NCBI GenBank assembly: GCA_020445665.1 | Contig: JAGRGD010000294.1 | Coordinates: 21,605 to 85,604, forward strand | Direction: 5' to 3' | Origin: Rhodocyclaceae bacterium | GTDB lineage: Bacteria; Pseudomonadota; Gammaproteobacteria; Burkholderiales; Rhodocyclaceae | DNA length: 64,000 bases | Shown here: positions 33,755 through 41,936 of the stretch, piece by piece | Numbering within the stretch: the first letter of the stretch is position 1 | How the letters are laid out: the number at the start of each line of letters is the position of its first letter | Notes under the pieces: generated by a model | Told to the model about the DNA's origin: nothing | The model's database searches: none | Seen by the model: only the letters and a program-made list of their open reading frames with translations | Translations under genes and position numbers: made by a program

Positions 33755-35590
33755 TCATTTGAGTGAATCCGCCAAGGCCAGCAGATCACCCACGTTGATC
33801 GGTTTGGTCAGGTAGTCGTTGAATCCTGCCTGTTTGCCCCGCTCGATGTCGCCCGGCATGGCGCTGGCCGTCAGGGCGACCACCGGGGTCGCGGCGAGCT
33901 CCGGATCCGCGCGCAGCCGCTCCAGCACCTCGTAGCCATCCATGCCCGGCAGGTTGATGTCGAGGAGGATCAGATCCGGCCGATGGACCTGCGCCAGCTC
34001 GAGGCCAAGCAAGGGCTCGTGGGCCGAGATCAGTTCAATGTGGTCGCGCATCTCGAAGACCCGGGCCACCAGCCGCAGGTTGATCGGATTGTCCTCGATG
34101 TAGAGGATGCTGCGCCTGCGGCCGTCCACCGACCCGCCGCCCGCAGCGGCGGACGCGACCTGCGCCGGCGCGGGTGCCTGGCTGTCGACGGGTTCGGCCG
34201 TGGGCAGGGAAATCCAGAACGTACTCCCCTCGCCTTCCGTGCTTTCCACGCCGACCTGCCCCCCCATCATTTCGCACAGCGAGCTGACGATGCACAGGCC
34301 GATGCCGGTGCCCTCGACCTCGCTCTGTTCCGCACCCAGGCGATTGAAGGGCTCGAACAACTGCGCGTGCTTGGTCTCCGGGATGCCCAGGCCGGTGTCG
34401 GTCACCGAGATGCGCAACATGTGGGCGCTGTCGGGCACGCAGCAGATATCCACCCGACCGCCCTCGCGGTTGTACTTGATGGCATTGGACACCAGGTTGA
34501 GCAGCGCCTGCTTGAGGCGTACCCGGTCCGCAAGGACAAGCGCCGGCGACGGATCCGGCAGGTGGATCCGCACGCCCCGGCGATCTGCCACCGGCGCCAT
34601 CAGGTCGCGGCATTCCGCCAGCAGCGATGTCACCGAGACCGGCTCGATCGACAAGGGGATGCGTCCGGATTCGATCCGCGCCAGATCGAGGATGTCGTCC
34701 AGCAGGGACAGCAGATGCGTACCCGCACGGGAGATCTCGCCGACGCTATCGAGCTGCTCCTCGCCCAGTGACGGATCGATTTCCAGCAACTGGACGAAGC
34801 CGAGGATTGCATTCATCGGCGTGCGCAGCTCGTGGCTCATGCGGGAGAGGAAGTCCGTCTTGGCCGAACTGGCCTCCTTGGCCTCGCGCTCCAGCGCCTT
34901 GACCGCCGTGATGTCGGTCCGGATCGACACATAGCGGGTCGGCGTGACCCCGTCGCCGAGGAAGGGAACGATGGTCGCCGCCACCCAGTAGTGGGTTCCG
35001 TCCTTGCGCCTGTTGCAGATTTCGCCGAACCAAACCCTGCCCGAGCTGATCGTGTCCCACAGCGACTTGTAGAATTCCGGCGGATGCTGCCCCGAGCGGA
35101 CGATGCGGTGATTCCGCCCTGCCAGTTCCTCGCGGCTGTAGCCGCTGATCTCGACGAAGCGGTCGTTCACGTGAAGGATGTCGCCCCGCGCATCGCCGAC
35201 GCTGACGATGGCGTGCTGATCGAGGGCGCGTAGAAGCTGCGACTCGGTCGACGAGGGCTGCGATGCCGACGCGGACGCTGGCGCTGGCGCCGGCGGTTGT
35301 GGGGGCGGAGATCCTTCCGCCAGGTCCAGGCCGGCATCACGCAGCAGGCAGCGCAGGCCAGCCACCAGGAAGCGGCGCTCGTCGGCGTCGAGGCATTGCG
35401 CCGCCCTGGCCGCGTGCAGGGCCTGGCCGATCACCGCGCAGCGCAGTTGCGCGGGCAGCAGCAGATCCGGCTCGGTGGCAAGGCTGGCCAGCTGATACTG
35501 CAGGTCGTCGTGCTGGTGCGACCAGCGATCCTGCGTGGCGAGCCAGGCGAGATCCCGGGCAAGTCGGTCAAGGCGTTGAGAGATCGTCAT
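33755..35590 (-). CDS. Hybrid sensor histidine kinase (PAS-HisKA-HATPase-REC)
   Basis: 611 residues, apparently cytosolic. After a helical N-terminal region (about 1-105) a PAS domain with PAC motif covers about 120-235 (LRALDQHAIVSVGDARGDIL, GYSREELAGRNHRIV, RRKDGTHYWVAATIVPFLG). HisKA has SHELRTPMNAILGFVQLLE, the ATPase domain has LNLVSNAIKYNREGG, DTGLGIPETK and GTGIGLCIV, and the C-terminal receiver has YIEDNPINLRLVARVF and ILLDINLPGMDG. It heads the operon HK-(HD-GYP)-PhnD-HK. The start codon is preceded immediately by a hairpin and a structured-looking leader. The signal is unknown. Confidence 0.9.
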   Translation of the reverse strand: MTISQRLDRLARDLAWLATQDRWSHQHDDLQYQLASLATEPDLLLPAQLRCAVIGQALHAARAAQCLDADERRFLVAGLRCLLRDAGLDLAEGSPPPQPPAPAPASASASQPSSTESQLLRALDQHAIVSVGDARGDILHVNDRFVEISGYSREELAGRNHRIVRSGQHPPEFYKSLWDTISSGRVWFGEICNRRKDGTHYWVAATIVPFLGDGVTPTRYVSIRTDITAVKALEREAKEASSAKTDFLSRMSHELRTPMNAILGFVQLLEIDPSLGEEQLDSVGEISRAGTHLLSLLDDILDLARIESGRIPLSIEPVSVTSLLAECRDLMAPVADRRGVRIHLPDPSPALVLADRVRLKQALLNLVSNAIKYNREGGRVDICCVPDSAHMLRISVTDTGLGIPETKHAQLFEPFNRLGAEQSEVEGTGIGLCIVSSLCEMMGGQVGVESTEGEGSTFWISLPTAEPVDSQAPAPAQVASAAAGGGSVDGRRRSILYIEDNPINLRLVARVFEMRDHIELISAHEPLLGLELAQVHRPDLILLDINLPGMDGYEVLERLRADPELAATPVVALTASAMPGDIERGKQAGFNDYLTKPINVGDLLALADSLK

Positions 35591-35593
35591 CCT

Positions 35594-35740
35594 GGTTTGG
35601 CCGGCAACTTCGCCGGCCAGGCGGCGGTCGACCGGGAGGCAAGCGCCCCCGGGTCAGCCGGGTGACGGCGTCGCGTCTCCCCGCATGGCGGGGTTAACGG
35701 CCGGGAGCCATGCGCCTTGATAGCCAACTGCTGCGGCATT
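35594..35740 (-). ncRNA. Putative structured 5' leader of the signalling operon
   Basis: On the minus strand several helices can be drawn before the start at 35590: CCCCGC/GCGGGG around CAT, CCCGG/CCGGG around CTGAC, an enclosing CAAGGCGC/GCGCTTG pairing, and GGCCGGC/GCCGGCC just 8 bases before the ATG. GCATGGC and GCCATGC can pair instead of the first hairpin, giving a competing fold. The overall form is a three-way junction with a hairpin near the ribosome site, as in some riboswitches. It does not match the canonical c-di-GMP-I core, so no ligand class is assigned. Some pairing is expected by chance at this GC content. Confidence 0.3.
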
Positions 35741-35825
35741 GACCCGCGACGCCGGCCCAGCGAGCGTGCTCGCTCGCAATGTGACACCCGAAGCAGACAA
35801 AACCCGGTAACTACTCCACCGCCTG

Positions 35826-35936
35826 TGCTTCGACGACGGAGTGACCCACACCGGCAACCCGGGCGCGCTGTCGGCAGTGGGATCGGCGGGCGAGCGCAAC
35901 AACGCGGTGATCGCGGGCTTCTCGCACACACTCTGA
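35826..35936 (+). pseudogene. Fossil of a porin-like C terminus
   Basis: An open stretch of 36 codons ends in GERNNAVIAGFSHTL then TGA. The alternating pattern looks like the last beta strand of an outer-membrane barrel, although porins usually end in Phe. No start codon or upstream coding part in the same frame is recognisable, and the neighbouring frame carries on for a few codons before it, suggesting a frameshifted remnant. It is adjacent to the insertion-sequence-disturbed stretch. Confidence 0.25.
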
Positions 35937-36155
35937 CCACGCGCTGCAGCCCTCAAGCTGCCCACTCTGCATGCTGGGCAGGCCGGCTTCCGGAAGGACG
36001 TCAGTCTTAATTGTGTGCCTGTCGTGTCGCCCTGGTAATGGGTGGGAACCGGCTCCACAGAGCGGCCGTATCGATCCGCTGAATCGATGCGGCAAATCTG
36101 AGCCAATCTTCGCCATTCCCGGCCTCTTCCTTTGACTCCCCCCGCAGCCAGGCTG

Positions 36156-36284
36156 CTACTGAATCCTCGCAGTGAAGCTCCCTACGTTCAGGCAGGTCTC
36201 CTGGGCCATGTTCTGGGCAACATAGTCCATGGAAAACACACCATCGACCACTCGAATGCTGGAAATGTCCAAGGTGCCGCTTTC
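36156..36284 (-). pseudogene. C-terminal gene fragment cut off by the insertion sequence
   Basis: Reading out of the left end of the ISAs1-like element, an open frame of 42 codons (ESGTLDISSIRVVDGVF, then DYVAQNMAQETCLNVGSFTAR and a TAG stop) has no start codon of its own. The base composition is clearly lower in GC than flanking housekeeping genes. It looks like the end of a gene interrupted when the element inserted; the 5' part is not recognisable on the other side. I cannot name the family. Confidence 0.35.
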
Positions 36285-36286
36285 GC

Positions 36287-36312
36287 CCAGGGCTATCGCA
36301 CTCGAAGGTCAT
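36287..36312. repeat. Left terminal inverted repeat of the ISAs1-like element
   Basis: CCAGGGCTATCGCACTCGAA continues for six bases. It is the inverse counterpart of 37532-37557, and can be extended outward by one matching base pair (CCCAGGG against CCCTGGG). Confidence 0.7.
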
Positions 36313-36395
36313 AACGGCTGAATGCCAAGCATGCGCATTCTGATGTCGTCGTCCCAGGCCGCGCGCTTTCGCTTGAGCCGCAGGCTGGTCTTCGC

Positions 36396-37471
36396 TTAAT
36401 CAGTCTTGTCGGCGCGATTCAGGTTGAGGACGATCTTCTTGAGAAGCGACAGGTTCTGTGGTGCATTGTCCTTGCGCACCATGCAGTCGTCCTCGCCGAA
36501 ACAAACGTCGAGCATCCAGTGAAGGCGGTTCTCGATTTCCCAGTGGGCGCGCACGGTCCGCGACAGCTCTTCTGCGGAGAGGTGTTTCGAGCTGATGTAG
36601 TAACGCTGTTCGAGCTCGGCAACCGTGTCGCCGACGATGCGCTGTGGGACCACGCAGCCCACGGTTTTGCATGCAGGCCACAGGGCCGTGTCGACGTCCG
36701 AGCCACTGGGCGTTGCCCAACTGAGTTGCAGCACGGTCCTGCCGTGGCCGTTCTGCACGTGTTCATAGCCCCGCCTCGATTCTGGGCATCGGTCACCAGA
36801 TCGCGCACCACTTGGTGCAGCGTCGGCTGGTTTCCTTTGACGGCGAGCAGGTAGTCTCCGCCCTTGGCAATGACCTTCGCCGCAATGTCCCGCTGACAGC
36901 CTTGGGCATCGATGCTCACCAGCAGGCCCTTCAAGTGCAAGGCATCGAGCAGTTCCGGAAGCGCGCTCAGTTCGTTGCTCTTGCCGGCGACCTTCTCCTG
37001 CCCCAGCACCAGGCCAAGTCCGGTCGAGAAGGCGCTGACCATATGCACGGGTGGCGCATCTCCATCGGCAGACCGGCGCATCGTCTTGCCATCGACCGCC
37101 ACATGACCATCGAGCGCGCCGACGATGCCTCCGACCCAGCGCCGGAAGGCCGACTCGAACTGCTTGGGATCCAGCACACGAAAGACTCGCAGGAAGGTGT
37201 ACTGCGACGGGATGCCATTCTTCAGAATCAGAAAGCGTCCCAGCCAGCCGGCCTTGAGCCGACCCCACAAGGCGATGTCTTCGAAACTGTCCGCGTCCGA
37301 GAGCATCGCACATACCGCGATCACAAGGATTTCCCGGAAGTCATGGCGGGTGCCGTTGCTCGGCCGACGCGGGTCCTCCAACTCACTCAGTGTCACCATC
37401 AGGCTCGCTCCCGCCGTGCTCATTTCGTCCGTCCAAAGGACGAGAGTAGACGCGGTTTCGAGCGAGTTCAC
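36396..37471 (-). pseudogene. ISAs1-family transposase, frameshifted
   Basis: The N-terminal two-thirds read in one frame from about 37423 (MSTAGASLMVTLSELEDPRR, IAVCAMLSDADSFEDIALWG, GIPSQYTFLRVFRVLDPKQF, AVDGKTMRRSADG, VSIDAQGCQRDIAAKVIAKG, LAVKGNQPTLHQ). Near 36770 the frame shifts by one base, and the C-terminal third continues in the neighbouring frame (RRGYEHVQNGHGRTVLQ, QRYYISSKHLSAEELSRTVR, HWEIENRLHWMLDVCFGEDD, NAPQNLSLLKKIVLNLNRA). The first Asp, second Asp and final Glu of the DDE catalytic set are all still encoded, but not in one chain. Programmed frameshifting is not usual in this family, so the gene is probably dead. Confidence 0.8.
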
Positions 37472-37531
37472 AAGGCGGACGCGTAAGGTGCTGAAGGTGA
37501 GCGAGATTTTTTCGGAGAGGACAACGGGCTC

Positions 37532-37557
37532 ATGTCATTCGAGTGCGGAGGCCCTGG
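37532..37557. repeat. Right terminal inverted repeat of the ISAs1-like element
   Basis: The complement of this segment begins CCAGGGCCTCCGCACTCGAA, pairing with the left repeat at 36287-36312. It marks the transposase-start side of the element. Confidence 0.7.
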
Positions 37558-37619
37558 GTCAACACCCGGCTATCGCTGCGTCCAGATTTCCGGGGCCATC
37601 CCAGACATCCCTTCATCCA

Positions 37620-38306
37620 TTGCTGCAGACCGAGCAGCCCAGAAGCAATCTGGATTGGGGGCTTCTTGTCTCCATCCTGGTCCATGTGCTGGCGTTCAGC
37701 GGCTCGCGGGAGGCGGCATCGACGCCGCCGCCGACCAGGGCCCCGCGCATCGCCATCACGCTGCGCCCGCGGCCAGATCCCGAGATCGCCCGGCAGCCGG
37801 CTCCGGTCGATGCGGCGGCCCCTGATCGTCCGGGCAAAGCCCCCGCCAAGCCGCCCACCGATCCACGGGCCGCCCCCAAGCCCGCTGCAGAAGGCGCCGT
37901 CGCAAGAACTGTAGAACGTCGAGCCGTCGAAAAAGACGCGGTCGTCACCGCAGCAGATCGCCCGGCGGCAAGCCCTCAGGTTGCCGGGACAGCCGCAAGG
38001 ATCTCGATCGAAATGGGCGCCATCCGCGATCAGATTCGGAACATGGCGCCGGACTGGACGGGTACCACGACGCGGGAATCGCCGGATCGATCACCGGCGC
38101 TCACCGAAGAGCGGCCGATTCTGGGGGCACTTGCCGATGCGCTGAGTGACAAGGGCCATATACCCCGGGAAACCGTTCAAAGCGACGGCAGCAGGCTCAT
38201 CCGCTTCCCCGGCGGCCGCTGCCTCCGCGTGCCGGCTGACGAGCCCCACTGGCGGCTGGACGGACCGGTACCGGCGCAGTCGGTCGTTACCAACTGCGGG
38301 GATTGA
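37620..38306 (+). CDS. TonB-like single-span membrane protein, uncertain start
   Basis: About 228 residues if TTG 37620 is the start; no ribosome site supports it and the natural start may have been lost to the adjacent insertion sequence. A single membrane helix (WGLLVSILVHVLAFSG) is followed by a long Pro/Ala-rich, positively charged stretch (PPPTRAPRIAITLRPRPDPE, KAPAKPPTDPRAAPKPAAEG), then a C-terminal globular part with GALADALSDKGHIPRETV, LIRFPGGRCLRVPADE and VVTNCGD. The N-terminal layout is that of TonB or TolA-type proteins, but the C-terminal domain is not a clear TonB fold. It could be a periplasmic spanning protein of unknown partner. Confidence 0.4.
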   Translation: MLQTEQPRSNLDWGLLVSILVHVLAFSGSREAASTPPPTRAPRIAITLRPRPDPEIARQPAPVDAAAPDRPGKAPAKPPTDPRAAPKPAAEGAVARTVERRAVEKDAVVTAADRPAASPQVAGTAARISIEMGAIRDQIRNMAPDWTGTTTRESPDRSPALTEERPILGALADALSDKGHIPRETVQSDGSRLIRFPGGRCLRVPADEPHWRLDGPVPAQSVVTNCGD

Positions 38307-38594
38307 AACGGATGTGCAGCCCGGTGCATCGGCCGGCGTGGCACCAGCGAACTGGCGTCCGCACGCCTCAGAAAATGGGGAGGCCCCGAGGCGTCGGAGG
38401 AACTGGGTGTCGTCCCGTCGGAGTGCTTCACCTTTGAGCACGACGACCGGATCCCCAACGAGAACCCGAAGTCGCGGGGCACGCCGTTCCTCGCGCTACC
38501 CGCTCTACCCTCGCCTTCGTCGACGCGAACCGGCGCTTATCGGCAGCCCCGCTGGAGAGCGCGTCCGAAGCCGCTGAACAACCGATCATGGCGC

Positions 38595-38942
38595 TCACTC
38601 AGGCTGGCTTGACGCAGATCCCGCTTCCTGTTTCGGCGGATAGTGCACGAACACCCGGGCACTATCTCGAGCCATCCGAACACCATCGATCACCTCCATC
38701 CTGCCGTCGATCTCAAGGGGGTAGAACGCCATTTCTCCGCCCGCACCAAACAACGCTTCGTGAAGGAGCGAACGTGCAAATTCGTACAGCGCCAGTCGCG
38801 ACGAAAATCTCAGGCACGCAAACTGGTTGGTGTCACTGACAACGGCCGTCAGGCTGTGACCCTCGTCAGCGACAAGCTCGCTGGACGGCATCCCGTCCCC
38901 GGATGGGGTCAGTTCAAGCGTCACTGGTATTGGGTCGGTCAA
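38595..38942 (-). CDS. Hypothetical protein, TTG start, translationally coupled
   Basis: 115 residues from TTG 38942, with GAAGGAG seven bases upstream; the TTG also overlaps a TGA of a short upstream frame (TTGA), suggesting coupling. The protein starts MTDPIPVTLELTPSGDGMPS and continues VVSDTNQFACLRFSSRLALYEFARSLLHEALFG and MAFYPLEIDGRMEVIDGVRM, with a mixed alpha/beta look and no signal or membrane segment. GC is lower than in the core genes. I do not recognise the family; its position in a patch of small minus-strand genes suggests acquired DNA. Confidence 0.5.
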   Translation of the reverse strand: MTDPIPVTLELTPSGDGMPSSELVADEGHSLTAVVSDTNQFACLRFSSRLALYEFARSLLHEALFGAGGEMAFYPLEIDGRMEVIDGVRMARDSARVFVHYPPKQEAGSASSQPE

Positions 38943-39022
38943 GCGTGGTCTCCTTCAGGCGTTTCCATCTGCATGGCGCACGGGGCTGGCCGGCATTCTG
39001 GAACACGGCGCCAGTTCCCCTC

Positions 39023-39289
39023 TCAAGGCTCGCCACCGGGCGCCGCGCCTTCCTGCCGGACGTTCGCCCGTTTCGCATCGAGTACGTCCTGCGGACGAGC
39101 CGCCTCGGGACGGCCACCGCGCTGCGCGGCGGGGGTAACCCAGCTTACCGCGGGAACCGGGGAGTCCTTGGCCCGCCAGCTACGCGTTCCGGACACAGCA
39201 AGGTATGCCAGGCCTGAACACGCCAGAGCCGCAAGGACAATACGGGCCCTGCGCGACTCTATTGCCAGCCCGACCAGTACAGCAAACAC
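39023..39289 (-). CDS. Small hypothetical membrane protein
   Basis: 88 residues from GTG 39289 (FAVLVGLAIESRRARIVLAALACSGLAYLAVSG), with one or two membrane helices in the first 35 residues and a polar tail rich in Arg and Ala. Just upstream in the same frame the sequence reads MAGAYFDLASIF, then a TGA at 39311-39313, then TGVGYVIV. A TGG-to-TGA change would explain this, so the gene may have lost its true start. Coding status is uncertain. Confidence 0.3.
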   Translation of the reverse strand: MFAVLVGLAIESRRARIVLAALACSGLAYLAVSGTRSWRAKDSPVPAVSWVTPAAQRGGRPEAARPQDVLDAKRANVRQEGAAPGGEP

Positions 39290-39391
39290 GATGACGTACC
39301 CAACGCCGGTTCAGAAAATCGACGCGAGGTCGAAGTAGGCTCCAGCCATCGCCCACGCCGACGCCGGAGGCACCGATATCGAGAAAGCCGC

Positions 39392-39607
39392 TCATCTCCT
39401 CAGGTTGATCAGGCTGCCGCTGGCTTCGCCCAAAACGGAGATCGTGACATACGCATACTCAGAACGGCAGATTTTCCGATTGCGTAACGCAGTCGACTCC
39501 AGAAACGCGGCCCATCCGCCTCGCAATCCCTCGTCTTGGCGCCAACTCGTGGCCACCGATACGGCGCCAAGGTGCAAAGAGTCCGGTCGACGGTCGATGC
39601 GCTTCAT
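39392..39607 (-). CDS. Small hypothetical protein, possible
   Basis: About 71 residues from ATG 39607 (MKRIDRRPDSLHLGAVSVAT, GGWAAFLESTALRNRKICRS, YVTISVLGEASGSLINLRR). Its stop TGA lies within AGGAGATGA, overlapping an ATG at 39395 (MSGFLDIGASGVGVGDGW) in a typical coupling arrangement. That downstream frame degenerates after about 20 codons unless it shifts into the frame of the membrane protein. Evidence that it is translated is limited to this overlap and the lack of alternatives. Confidence 0.22.
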   Translation of the reverse strand: MKRIDRRPDSLHLGAVSVATSWRQDEGLRGGWAAFLESTALRNRKICRSEYAYVTISVLGEASGSLINLRR

Positions 39608-40183
39608 CCGTCCGCGGGGAACGCGTCCCGCGCAGCGGGGTGCGTGCCAGCATTTTGTCGTGCGTGCGCAGCTCTGATTCGGAGGGGCCAGGTCACTCTG
39701 ACGACCGATCGCTGCAGACAGACTGGCCTGCCCTTCCCCTCTTCGCCGGGCATGCCGCGACACCGCCATTCGCACGCCGGGCTCGCGACAGTCGAGGGCC
39801 GCCCTAACGGGTTCCGGGCAGCGAATCAGGCCTGGCTTTCTGTCGAAAATTCTGACACTTCAAGCATCGCAAGAACGCAGCTCTCCGCTGATTCAATGGC
39901 ATGCAAATCTGGTATGCCAAATGCTAGGCAGCTTCCGGCTCTCGGAAAGCGGGGGGATCGGCAGGACATGTCATACAGATTGCGTGAGGCCTGTGGTTAC
40001 CCGTATCACCGAAGTCGGCAGCCGCCCGCTCGCATTGCCCGCGCCCGAGGCCGGTTGCGGCCCCACCGGACAGAGCAGCCCGCCCCCCCCTGGGGCGCCA
40101 GAATTGCCCGATGCGGCGCATCGCAGACTGCGAAGCTGTGCCTCGCTCCGCCGAACCTTCTACTGACGACCCAAGCCCGTTCC
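39608..40183. other. Gap with no convincing gene
   Basis: About 575 bases between the small minus-strand frames and the first W-W-N-P repeat protein. Open frames on both strands run through it but have no ribosome sites, domains or composition that support coding. A promoter for the secreted protein gene presumably lies in the last part, but no clear boxes are seen. Confidence 0.4.
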
Positions 40184-41887
40184 ATGACCAAGAAACTGAG
40201 CGTGAACCTCCTGTTCGCGAGCCTCCTGACCCTCCACGCTGCGCTGGCCATGGCCGCCAGCGGCTTTCGACCCGATGGTGGCCTGTGGTGGAACCCGGCG
40301 AGCGCTGGCCACGGCTTCCACGTGGCCCCCGCCGGCGATCAGCTCGCACTCGTCTGGTACACCTACGAATCGGACGGCCGACCGGTCTGGTACCTGGCGA
40401 CGGCCCCACTGGATGGCACGCAATGGAGCGCCTCGCTCGATCGCTACACCTGGAACGGGAGCGCGGCCGCGAGCGCCGGCGTCGGCAGCGTCTCCATCGA
40501 TTTCAGCTCGACGCGTGCGGCATCGATCCGCTGGACCCTCGACGGCGTCGCGGGCTCGGAATCCATCGAGCCGTACGTGTTTTCGTCGGAAGCCCTCGGC
40601 GGCAGCGACCTGACCGGACTGTGGTACGAGCCGGCCAGGCCCGGCTACGGCCTGACCGTTGTCACCCAGGGAACGACCGAGGCCGCAGTCCTCTATTTCT
40701 ATGACGCTGACGGGGCGCCCACCTGGGCCCTGGGCAGCGCTGCGCAAGGCAACGGGCAGGCCAGCATTCCGATGGACACCTACACCGGGCCATGCCCGTC
40801 CTGCGCGGCAACCAGCATCGTCGGCACCAGCGCCGGCAGCCTGTCCCACGCGCTGACGGGAAGTGGCGGCAACATGGACATCGCCATCTCCCTTCCCGCG
40901 CCCCTCGCCGGCAGCTGGACCGGAAGCGGCGCATCGGTCTCGATGCTGTCCAGCGCGATCCCGGTCGTCACCCTGCCCGGCACCAGCCGACGCATCAAGC
41001 GCACGCGCGTCGACCTCGACAACAACGGCACCTTCGAAGGCGTCGAAGAATTCAGCTATGACGCGCAGGGGCGGCTCATCGAGATCCAGCACACCTACAC
41101 CGACGATGGCACGCCGGATGCCGACACCAAGATTCCCCTGGCCACCTGGTTCGCGCCGGACAACGACAACGAGACCCTGACCCTTCAATATCCGTCCTCC
41201 GGCAGCCTAAGCAGCGTCTGGAAGGTCGAAACCGCGAGCTACGGCAGCCGCACCAATTCGACCACCTTCGACGCCAACGGGCGCGTCACCTACTGGCACT
41301 CGCTGACCGAAAGGGAGTTCGGCAACAGCAGCTACTACGCGAACGTCCAGCACGACGCGCAGGGCATCCTGACGTCCTATCAACACTTCGGCTCGAACGA
41401 CGTCCCGTTCCAGACCATGGAACTGACCTATGACGCGAGCGGGCTCGTCTCCGGCGCCGTCTCGTCGGGGAGCACCGGCTTCGATGCGGAAATCCAGTAC
41501 ACCTACAACGCCGCGGGAGAACTGATTCTGCTCGAGGAGTTTCAACCCTCGGCCGCGGAGTCCAGCACCTACTACCAGCGCTCGGCGTTCACGCGCAATG
41601 CCGCGGGAACCATCACCCGCTGGGATTTCGATTTTCCGCTGCGCGGAAAGCTCAGCGTGACCATGACCGTCGATGGCGCCGGCCGGGTCACGAAGAACAG
41701 CTACGACATCGGCATGGACGGCAGCATCGACGCGGTCAAGACCTTCGAATGGGAAGACGTGGCGTGCACGCCGACCCTCGTCTGGGAACACTACTTCGTC
41801 GCAGCCGAACCGATTGCACCGCCCTCCACCTACGTCAACAACACCGGCTACGGGATCTTCGGTGGCTGCACGCCAGGCTATCGCTGA
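40184..41887 (+). CDS. Secreted protein with W-W-N-P repeats and RHS-like YD region
   Basis: 567 residues from ATG 40184. A signal peptide ends near AMAAS (about residue 25). Residues 26-245 contain two diverged copies of a beta unit: GLWWNPASAGHGFHVAPAGD with VWYTYESDGRPVWYLATAPL, and GLWYEPARPGYGLTVVTQGT with VLYFYDADGAPTWALGSA. From about 280 a second region carries RHS/YD-like repeats (DAQGRLIEIQHTYTDDG, YDASGLVSGAVSSG, YNAAGELILLEEFQ, NAAGTITRWDFDF, DGAGRVTKNSYDIG). The neighbouring gene encodes a shorter relative with the same first region, so a tandem duplication is likely. An extracellular or cell-surface role is expected; the exact function is unknown. Confidence 0.72.
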   Translation: MTKKLSVNLLFASLLTLHAALAMAASGFRPDGGLWWNPASAGHGFHVAPAGDQLALVWYTYESDGRPVWYLATAPLDGTQWSASLDRYTWNGSAAASAGVGSVSIDFSSTRAASIRWTLDGVAGSESIEPYVFSSEALGGSDLTGLWYEPARPGYGLTVVTQGTTEAAVLYFYDADGAPTWALGSAAQGNGQASIPMDTYTGPCPSCAATSIVGTSAGSLSHALTGSGGNMDIAISLPAPLAGSWTGSGASVSMLSSAIPVVTLPGTSRRIKRTRVDLDNNGTFEGVEEFSYDAQGRLIEIQHTYTDDGTPDADTKIPLATWFAPDNDNETLTLQYPSSGSLSSVWKVETASYGSRTNSTTFDANGRVTYWHSLTEREFGNSSYYANVQHDAQGILTSYQHFGSNDVPFQTMELTYDASGLVSGAVSSGSTGFDAEIQYTYNAAGELILLEEFQPSAAESSTYYQRSAFTRNAAGTITRWDFDFPLRGKLSVTMTVDGAGRVTKNSYDIGMDGSIDAVKTFEWEDVACTPTLVWEHYFVAAEPIAPPSTYVNNTGYGIFGGCTPGYR

Positions 41888-41936
41888 CCGGGGGGCAGGC
41901 CCGGCCGGGCCTGCCATGGATCCATTGGGGGAAACA

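Larger units (their letters stand above)
36287..37557 (-). mobile_element. ISAs1-family insertion sequence, inactive
   Basis: A 1.27-kb element bounded by imperfect 26-base inverted repeats at 36287-36312 and 37532-37557; both start CCAGGGC and contain CGCACTCGAA (about 20 of 26 positions agree). It carries one frameshifted transposase gene of the ISAs1 family. No target-site duplication is visible in the flanks, consistent with an old insertion or later rearrangement. The left side borders a truncated gene fragment. Confidence 0.75.

Noticed and set aside
35640-35720. Possible c-di-GMP-I (GEMM) riboswitch in the leader of the hybrid kinase gene
   Set aside because: A hairpin followed by GACGC-like bases recalls the motif, but the conserved GGCAAACC and GACGCAAAGCC cores and the tetraloop receptor are not present on either strand. 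It is kept only as an unassigned structured leader.
36287-37557. Target-site duplication of the ISAs1-like element
   Set aside because: The ten bases outside each terminal repeat do not match under either possible boundary.
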